DNA of 64,000 nucleotides, from assembly GCF_001048695.1 (NCBI RefSeq), contig NZ_CVRB01000003.1:248001-312000 (forward strand). The letters run 5' to 3'. Within the stretch, counting starts at the first letter, position 1. Every line of letters starts with the position of its first letter. Shown here in pieces: positions 58,800 through 64,000 of this stretch. Source of the stretch: Neobacillus massiliamazoniensis. GTDB taxonomy: Bacteria; Bacillota; Bacilli; Bacillales; Cytobacillaceae. The notes beneath the pieces are model-generated. The model was not told where the DNA came from. It did not search any database and was given only the letters and a program-made list of their open reading frames with translations. A program made the translations under genes and the position numbers.

Positions 58800-58855
58800 A
58801 CCTCTCTTATTCTACATAAAAAGTATAGTTTATCAAAATTAAAGATTTTAATCTG
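58800..58855 (-). promoter_or_regulatory. shared operator/promoter module, copy 3 (SDR gene)
   Basis: Read on the minus strand: CAG, then ATTAAA-ATC-TTTAAT (58852-58838), then TTTGATAAACTATA and TATGTAGAATA. The core is identical to copies 1 and 2, with the module facing the SDR gene. Confidence 0.6.
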
Positions 58856-58994
58856 TAATTTAATAGTACTAATATAAGTAGGGTGAAAACTACTTTGTTA
58901 ATAAACGAAAATAAAGAAAATCACCATACTAAAACGCATCGAATCTTAAAACAGGATCGAGTCCTGGTTTCTATATAAGTAATTCTCATATGCA

Positions 58995-59055
58995 AATTGA
59001 TAATTTTAATTTTATTTAACTGAAAATTATGAATATAATTAATGTGATAGCAATA
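58995..59055 (+). promoter_or_regulatory. shared operator/promoter module, copy 4 (dioxygenase 3 operon)
   Basis: ATTGAT-AAT-TTTAAT (58996-59010), then TTTATTTAACTG, AATTATGAATATA and ATTAATGTGATA. The core is degenerate on its left side, but the next 45 bases match copies 1 and 2 closely. Confidence 0.6.
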
Positions 59056-59167
59056 TTAACACTATTTCAATAGTTGTTATTAAAAACGCTTCCATTTAAG
59101 TAAAAGGGGGGAGAAAGCAATAGGGAAAATTTAAATTATTCCATTAGGAAACTAAGGAGGGAGTATC

Positions 59168-60223
59168 GTGGTGTCCATTTTAAAGGAAAAAATTCAAGGA
59201 CCTGCAGCATGGAAAGGGATTGAACTGGCTAAAGATAATTCATGGATTTATTATTTGTCCGAGAAAGCGATTACATCCCTTGAAAACGCCTTAATGAAAG
59301 TTAAACAAAAGGGTTTGCAAGCACCTGATTTTACCAAGGGAGACTTCCCGATTCCTGAGCTTGTTGATGAAATCGCTTACTTTGTTGACGAACTGGAGAA
59401 TGGAAAGGGATTTTTATTAATTCGTGGATTACCAATCGAAAGGTACACCGATGAGGAAGCGAGCATTATTTACTGGGGTCTTGGTCTTCATCTGGGCACC
59501 CCGGCAACACAAAATGCAAAAGGTGACCTCTTAGGGCATGTCTTTGACCAAGGACTTGACATTCAAGATTCAAATGTACGGGGTTACCAAACGAATGCAC
59601 ATCTTCCCTTTCACCCAGATGGATCTGACGTAGTCGGGTTATTAAGTCTTCGAAAAGCAAAATCTGGTGGATTCAGCAGTATCGTTAGTTCGATGGCTGT
59701 TTATAATGAAATTCTTGAGAAATACCCGGAGTATCTTGGTATTCTCTACCGACCATATTTATTAGACCGCCGTGGAGAGGAAGCTCCGGGGGAATCTCCA
59801 GTCTATTCATCACCAGTCTTTAGTTATTACAAAGGTAAATTAAGCTGCCGATTTAATCGCGGTTATGTCGAATCAGCGCAAGCGAAAACGGGTATCTACC
59901 TGTCAAAAGTTGAAATTGAAGCGTATGACTTAATAGATTCTCTCCTTCATGATAAAGATATGCATATTGATATGCTGCTGGAACCGGGTGATATGCAATT
60001 TGTCAATAATTATACCGTTCTTCATTCACGAACTGTTTATGAAGATTATGAAGAACCGGAACGTAAACGTCATTTATTAAGATTATGGCTCACAATGCCC
60101 AATGGCCGTGAAATTGCACCTGATTTTGCGATGTTTATCGATGAGAAAACAGGTAAAGCTGGCCGTGGCGGCATTCCCGTCCGTGAAAAAACAGCTGGTG
60201 GTATTGCAGAAAACATTAGGTAA
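59168..60223 (+). CDS. TauD/TfdA-like Fe(II)/2-oxoglutarate dioxygenase, paralogue 3
   Basis: A 351-residue enzyme very similar to paralogue 1 along its full length. Metal ligands: HxD in LPFHPDGSDVVG and distal His in NNYTVLHSRTVYED; Arg in RHLLRLWLTM. It starts with GTG at 59168, aligned to the ATG of the other copies and 6 bases after AAGGAGGG. It heads an operon: dioxygenase 3, MFS 2, a small CxxC protein and the CoA-transferase subunits. Its similarity to the 51032-53511 block points to a two-gene (dioxygenase plus carrier) duplication. Confidence 0.92.
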   Translation: MVSILKEKIQGPAAWKGIELAKDNSWIYYLSEKAITSLENALMKVKQKGLQAPDFTKGDFPIPELVDEIAYFVDELENGKGFLLIRGLPIERYTDEEASIIYWGLGLHLGTPATQNAKGDLLGHVFDQGLDIQDSNVRGYQTNAHLPFHPDGSDVVGLLSLRKAKSGGFSSIVSSMAVYNEILEKYPEYLGILYRPYLLDRRGEEAPGESPVYSSPVFSYYKGKLSCRFNRGYVESAQAKTGIYLSKVEIEAYDLIDSLLHDKDMHIDMLLEPGDMQFVNNYTVLHSRTVYEDYEEPERKRHLLRLWLTMPNGREIAPDFAMFIDEKTGKAGRGGIPVREKTAGGIAENIR

Positions 60224-60325
60224 TGGAAATGAAATAATAAAAATTTAATGGTTAACATTAGTTTAATCAGTATGAATTTACCTTTATAAACCATTTCAAA
60301 AGAACACCAATTAGATTCATGTGAT

Positions 60326-60363
60326 GGGGACTCTCTTTTCGAATATCTGGCAAAGGTTTCCCC
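60326..60363 (+). promoter_or_regulatory. conserved intercistronic hairpin, copy 2
   Basis: GGGGA..CTTTT and AAAGGTTTCCCC pair at the same place as in the paralogous gene pair (52154-52191). TACCTTTATAA and CCATTTCA in front are also shared. Confidence 0.45.
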
Positions 60364-60393
60364 GAATAGTAAAAGTAAGGGGAGATTTTTACA

Positions 60394-61695
60394 TTGAAAA
60401 CACCAAAATATTCCTGGGTTATATTACTATTTCTAGTTGCAACGGGTATGATTAACCAGGTTGATAAAATCATCATTGGTTTGGTTTCCGTTCCCGTTAT
60501 GAAAGAGTTGCATTTAAGTCCTGCGCAATGGGGAGTGATAGGAAGTTCCTTCTTTTGGTTCTTTACCTTTTCCTCTTTCATTCTTGGAGGCGTGGCCGAT
60601 TCCAGAAACACAAAAAAAATGTTAGCTTGGACCTCATTAGTATGGCTGATCGTTCAATTTAGCACACCTTTTGTCTCCAGTCTGTCTCTGCTGGTGGCTA
60701 CCAGAATGGTCTTGGGAGCAGGTGAAGGGCCAGCCGTTGCTATATCAACGTCTTTAATCGGGAAATGGTTCCCGAAGCACAGACATGGTATAGGCTTTGG
60801 TGCTGTGCTCTTTGGAGCAACAATAGGGCCTGCAATTGCTTCACCACTATTAATCTCATTGATTAGCCAGGATGGATGGAGAGCTGCTTTTGTAGCAATG
60901 GGGATCGTTGGACTTATTGTGCTAGTCTTATGGATGATTTTCGGTAAAGAAGGCCCGCAAGAAATTGGTTTGCCTGTAATTGAGGAAGAGGAGCAGCATT
61001 CATCCATGCTCCATAAGGTTTCGTGGCGCCAGTTTTTCCCCCATCTTTTTTCTAAAAATTTCATTTTTATCGTTTTATGTGCAGGGTGTGCCTATTGGTT
61101 ATTAGCCGTTCAAGCGGTATGGTTTCCGGCATACTTTACCAAAATTCAACATTTTAATGGTAAAACGCTAAAACTAGCTGTGTCATTACCTTTTCTTTTC
61201 GCTGCCCTTTGCCAAATTGGATTTGCGCTTGTTTCAGACAGGCTTTACCGCAAAACTGGAGATATTCGTAAAGCCCGTATAAATGTTGCTGGTCTTACGA
61301 TGCTGTTATCTGCTATTTGTTTATATATTGCAAGTACGGTAAATTCAAATGCTGTCTCAATATTGTTCTTCATCCTGGCTCCTGGTTTTGGGATTGTCAT
61401 TCTTTCACTTGCACCAGCCATGTTAATGGACTTTTTCTCTCCGAAAAATATAGGAAAAGCGCAAGGGGCATACGTTGCACTTTCAAGTTCAGCAAGTATT
61501 ATTGCTCCGCTTGTGTTCGGGTTTCTAGTCCAATATGCACGGACTGAGTCCATCGGATATCGTTATGGATTTCAAGTAACTTCCTTGATCATGTTCGTTA
61601 TCGGTTTAGTTTTTTGGGTCAGTGTGCGTTCCGCAAAGCGAAGTCAACCATCGATAAAGCCGGAAGAGCAAGTAAGTATAACTATTAATGGATGA
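60394..61695 (+). CDS. MFS transporter (ACS-like), paralogue 2
   Basis: A 433-residue, 12-helix carrier closely similar to the one at 52222: GMINQVDKIIIGLVSVPVMK, GGVADSRNTKKML, GAGEGPAVAISTSLIGKWFP and ALCQIGFALVSDRLYRKTGD. It starts with TTG after AAGGGGAG, as does its paralogue. The main differences are in the central cytoplasmic loop (EEEEQHSSMLHKVS) and the end. It probably imports the substrate of dioxygenase 3. Confidence 0.92.
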   Translation: MKTPKYSWVILLFLVATGMINQVDKIIIGLVSVPVMKELHLSPAQWGVIGSSFFWFFTFSSFILGGVADSRNTKKMLAWTSLVWLIVQFSTPFVSSLSLLVATRMVLGAGEGPAVAISTSLIGKWFPKHRHGIGFGAVLFGATIGPAIASPLLISLISQDGWRAAFVAMGIVGLIVLVLWMIFGKEGPQEIGLPVIEEEEQHSSMLHKVSWRQFFPHLFSKNFIFIVLCAGCAYWLLAVQAVWFPAYFTKIQHFNGKTLKLAVSLPFLFAALCQIGFALVSDRLYRKTGDIRKARINVAGLTMLLSAICLYIASTVNSNAVSILFFILAPGFGIVILSLAPAMLMDFFSPKNIGKAQGAYVALSSSASIIAPLVFGFLVQYARTESIGYRYGFQVTSLIMFVIGLVFWVSVRSAKRSQPSIKPEEQVSITING

Positions 61696-61712
61696 AACGA
61701 GGAGGAGAAGAA

Positions 61713-61853
61713 ATGAGTAAAGTTGAAAAAGAAGCAGTGGAAATTGATCGTTGTGTATCTTGTTATCAAGAATTAGCTATTATGGAGCAAAATCGCAGTG
61801 TATGTTGGGATTGTCAGAACAAGATATCCGAGACTTACTCTGATGACCATTGA
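61713..61853 (+). CDS. small CxxC protein in the catabolic operon, 46 aa
   Basis: GAGGAGGAGAAGAA precedes an ATG opening 46 codons (MSKVEKEAVEIDRCVSCYQE, then VCWDCQNKI). Two CxxC pairs 21 residues apart could form a treble-clef or rubredoxin-like zinc site. It lies 17 bases after MFS 2 and 69 bases before the CoA-transferase, in line with them. No family is recognised. It is easily missed because of its size. Confidence 0.6.
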   Translation: MSKVEKEAVEIDRCVSCYQELAIMEQNRSVCWDCQNKISETYSDDH

Positions 61854-61922
61854 AAATGGAAAGTCAAAATAAACTCGTTAGTCTTACAAAATAAAAGGGA
61901 AAATTGTGGAGTGTGAAAAAAA

Positions 61923-62639
61923 TTGGCTGGACTTAGAAAAGTAATGACAGAATTTAATAAAGCAATTCAAGATATACAAGATGGTGCAACCATCATAGTC
62001 GGAGGTTTTGGACTTTCGGGAATACCCGAGAAGCTGATCCTTGCGTTGCGGGAAAAGGGGACAAAGGACTTAACCATCGTTAGTAATAATTGCGGCGTGG
62101 ATGATTGGGGGCTGGGTCTTCTCCTTGCCAATAAGCAGATTAAGAAAATGGTAGCCAGCTATGTGGGTGAGAACAAGATCTTTGAAAAACAATTTTTAAG
62201 TGGAGAATTAGAAGTAGAGCTAGTTCCCCAAGGGACATTGGCGGAGAGAATTCGGGCAGGTGGAGCTGGTATCCCTGGATTCTATACACCGACTGGTGTT
62301 GGTACCCCGATTGCGGAGGGCAAGGAACACAGGATTTTTAATGGGAAACTGCACATTCTTGAAGAAGGGATTGTTGGAGATTTTGCTTTCGTCAAGGCAT
62401 GGAAAGGCGATCTGTTAGGAAATCTTGTTTTCCGGAAGACGGCACGAAATTTTAATCCGCTTGCTGCAACCGCAGGCAGGATCACGATTGCCGAAGTGGA
62501 GCAAATCGTTGAACCCGGTGCCCTTAATCCGGATGAAATCCATACACCTGGGGTCTATGTCCAAAGGATATTGGAAGGAACCGATTATGTAAAAAGAATT
62601 GAGCGCCGTACTGTCAGAACTGATTTAACGCACGCGTAA
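61923..62639 (+). CDS. scoA: 3-oxoacid CoA-transferase subunit A
   Basis: A 238-residue alpha subunit of a succinyl-CoA:3-oxoacid (or related) CoA-transferase. [20 protein letters not shown] is the glycine-rich CoA-binding motif; [51 protein letters not shown] and [11 protein letters not shown] follow in the family order. The start is a TTG after GTGGAGTG. It acts with subunit B, which starts 41 bases later. Gene pairs for acetoacetate and for 3-oxoadipate transferases are alike, so the acid is not certain. Confidence 0.92.
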   Translation: MAGLRKVMTEFNKAIQDIQDGATIIVGGFGLSGIPEKLILALREKGTKDLTIVSNNCGVDDWGLGLLLANKQIKKMVASYVGENKIFEKQFLSGELEVELVPQGTLAERIRAGGAGIPGFYTPTGVGTPIAEGKEHRIFNGKLHILEEGIVGDFAFVKAWKGDLLGNLVFRKTARNFNPLAATAGRITIAEVEQIVEPGALNPDEIHTPGVYVQRILEGTDYVKRIERRTVRTDLTHA

Positions 62640-62680
62640 AGGGGATAACATACCACCAAAACATTTAGGGGGAATAAACA

Positions 62681-63364
62681 GTGATGGATTCCAGAACAAA
62701 AATCATTAAGCGTGCCGTTCAAGAGATTCAAAATGGAATGAATGTAAATCTCGGCATTGGCATGCCTACTTTACTGGCAAATGAAATACCGGATGAAATT
62801 CAGGTATTATTACAATCAGAAAATGGCTTGCTTGGTATTGGACCGTATCCGGTAGAAGGAAGTGAAGACCCTGATCTTATTAACGCAGGGAAAGAAACGG
62901 TTACCGCGGTAATCGGAGGTTCGTTCTTTGATAGTGCGGAGTCCTTTGCGATGATCCGGGGAGGGCACATTGATTTAGCCATCCTGGGCGGTATGGAAGT
63001 ATCCGAACAGGGGGATTTGGCCAATTGGATGATTCCAGGAAAGATGATTAAAGGCATGGGCGGAGCCATGGATCTTGTTAATGGTGCCAAAAGAATTGTG
63101 GTTATCATGGAACACACGAATAAGTACAATGAATCCAAAATCAAAAAAAATTGTACACTTCCATTGACAGGCCAGAAAGTGGTCCATCGTCTGATTACAG
63201 ATTTAGCTGTGTTTGATTTTACATCTGAGGGTATGATTCTTAAGGAAATTCAAGAAGGTGTTACACTTGATGAAGTAATCGAGAAGACGGAGGCTTCCTT
63301 TACAATCAGCACCCATTTAATGAATGATAAAAACGATAGACAAAAGGCTCCTAGTTTAGTGTAA
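62681..63364 (+). CDS. scoB: 3-oxoacid CoA-transferase subunit B
   Basis: A 227-residue beta subunit. The catalytic glutamate that forms the glutamyl-CoA thioester is in [32 protein letters not shown] is at the start, then [24 protein letters not shown] and [25 protein letters not shown] lies 8 bases before the GTG at 62681, with an ATG directly after it, so either may be used. It ends the operon at a strong terminator. Confidence 0.93.
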   Translation: MMDSRTKIIKRAVQEIQNGMNVNLGIGMPTLLANEIPDEIQVLLQSENGLLGIGPYPVEGSEDPDLINAGKETVTAVIGGSFFDSAESFAMIRGGHIDLAILGGMEVSEQGDLANWMIPGKMIKGMGGAMDLVNGAKRIVVIMEHTNKYNESKIKKNCTLPLTGQKVVHRLITDLAVFDFTSEGMILKEIQEGVTLDEVIEKTEASFTISTHLMNDKNDRQKAPSLV

Positions 63365-63405
63365 ATGATCGAAAACTTATTTCTTCCTATTATATATAGT
63401 TTCGT

Positions 63406-63452
63406 AAAAAGAGAAGCTCTGTTCTAAATAGAACAGATGCTTCTCTTTTTTT
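63406..63452. terminator. bidirectional terminator
   Basis: AGAGAAGC/GCTTCTCT with an inner TGTTCT/AGAACA stem, A-run before and T-run after, between the convergent CoA-transferase and LysR genes. Confidence 0.9.
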
Positions 63453-63457
63453 CTTTC

Positions 63458-64000
63458 TTAACTCTTATTAATTTCGGATTTTAGATAATGAATATATTTG
63501 TTTGTAAAAGTGGATAAATGTTTATTCTCTGATCGAACTAAGCCTAAAGAAATATTTACTGCTCCATGATTCACCAAATCAACCGCAACGATGTCCCCAT
63601 AGACTACAGGAGGATAATTTTTCATAACGAAATCTGGTGCGAATGTAATAGCCAGACTTTCAATGATGGCTTGGCCAACTCCTTCCATATTATTTGATGA
63701 AAGTAGGGTTTTCATGGGCTTATATTTGTTAAAGAAATCTTGAACAAAATACTTCATAAATTCACCGTTATATGTGACTAGGGTTTGATCAAGTATATCT
63801 TGCGGAGTTACGGTACCAAGAAATGCTAAGGGAGAATGTTTAGAAACATAAACCTTCTGTTTCCCAAGGATTAGTGGTTCACAAACGATTCCATCCATGT
63901 TTATGTTCCAATCGCTTGAATATGTAACCAACCCTATATCAGACTTATGTCGGTGAACATCTTCAATCACATCTGAACCACTTTTTTCAGCAACCTCCAT
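63458..64000 (-). CDS. LysR-type regulator, C-terminal effector domain (partial)
   Basis: The last 180 residues of a LysR-type regulator; the DNA-binding start lies outside the window. They form the effector-binding fold: DVIEDVHRHKSDIGLVTYSS, KVYVSKHSPLAFLGTVTPQD, TLVTYNGEFMKYFVQDFF and GVGQAIIESLAITFAPDFVM. The shared operator core upstream of the catabolic units contains a T-N11-A LysR box, so this protein is a good candidate for the regulator of the region. The pairing is inference; the family call is fairly secure. Confidence 0.8.
   Translation of the reverse strand: MEVAEKSGSDVIEDVHRHKSDIGLVTYSSDWNINMDGIVCEPLILGKQKVYVSKHSPLAFLGTVTPQDILDQTLVTYNGEFMKYFVQDFFNKYKPMKTLLSSNNMEGVGQAIIESLAITFAPDFVMKNYPPVVYGDIVAVDLVNHGAVNISLGLVRSENKHLSTFTNKYIHYLKSEINKS

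Overview
The window is AT-rich DNA from a spore-forming member of the Bacillaceae (a Bacillus, Neobacillus or Peribacillus-like organism). This rests on AGGAGG-type ribosome binding sites, frequent TTG and GTG starts, a YabR-type S1 protein, the germination hydrolase CwlJ, a CsxC-like spore protein, RocB, and an HU protein of Bacillus type. No rRNA or tRNA genes were seen. The species cannot be named from the window alone.

Layout. 0-9 kb: small chromosomal genes (yabR end, cwlJ, a TetR plus membrane protein pair, a DinB protein, a seven-repeat RCC1-like protein, DUF2834) mixed with a resolvase broken by an apparent inversion. 9-11.4 kb: a run of decayed metabolic genes (frameshifted lactonase, VOC fragment, aldo-keto reductase) and a truncated copy of the membrane-protein gene found whole at 18.1 kb. 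11.4-17.8 kb: a sigma-54-controlled locus (divergent activator, -24/-12 promoter, polar amino acid ABC transporter, RocB). It is bracketed by direct copies of the membrane-protein gene. 18-24 kb: that gene, a GC-rich 190-bp repeat, an EEP nuclease-like protein, a phosphodiesterase-like protein, and a glycosyltransferase with a YkoP-like partner. 24-28.6 kb: two broken genes, then a GC-richer two-component system and a polytopic membrane protein with direct repeats in its promoter. 28.6-35.7 kb: a broken resolvase, an esterase/ATP-grasp/esterase trio, a DUF5063 gene with one nonsense codon, and a GC-richer phytoene-desaturase-like oxidoreductase. 36-47 kb: small chromosomal genes (HU, CsxC-like, Rid family, a Cys-Gly-Met repeat protein, LytTR plus DUF3021, GNAT, HAD) and an IS110-type element.

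47.5-64 kb is a coherent catabolic region: thiolase, acyl-CoA ligase, three paralogous TauD/TfdA-like dioxygenases, two paralogous MFS carriers, an HSL-type hydrolase, two SDRs, both subunits of a 3-oxoacid CoA-transferase and, at the edge, a LysR-type regulator. A near-identical AT-rich module with the inverted repeat ATTAAAATCTTTAAT lies upstream of at least four of these transcription units, so they probably form one regulon. The likely flow is uptake by the MFS carriers, oxidation by the dioxygenases and SDRs, CoA activation by ligase or CoA-transferase, and thiolytic cleavage. The substrate is not evident.

Two repeat families stand out. One is a dispersed intergenic element whose flanks are conserved while the terminator hairpin in the middle differs from copy to copy. 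The other is a GC-rich element of about 190 bp (two copies), both copies carrying the same extra hairpin unit.
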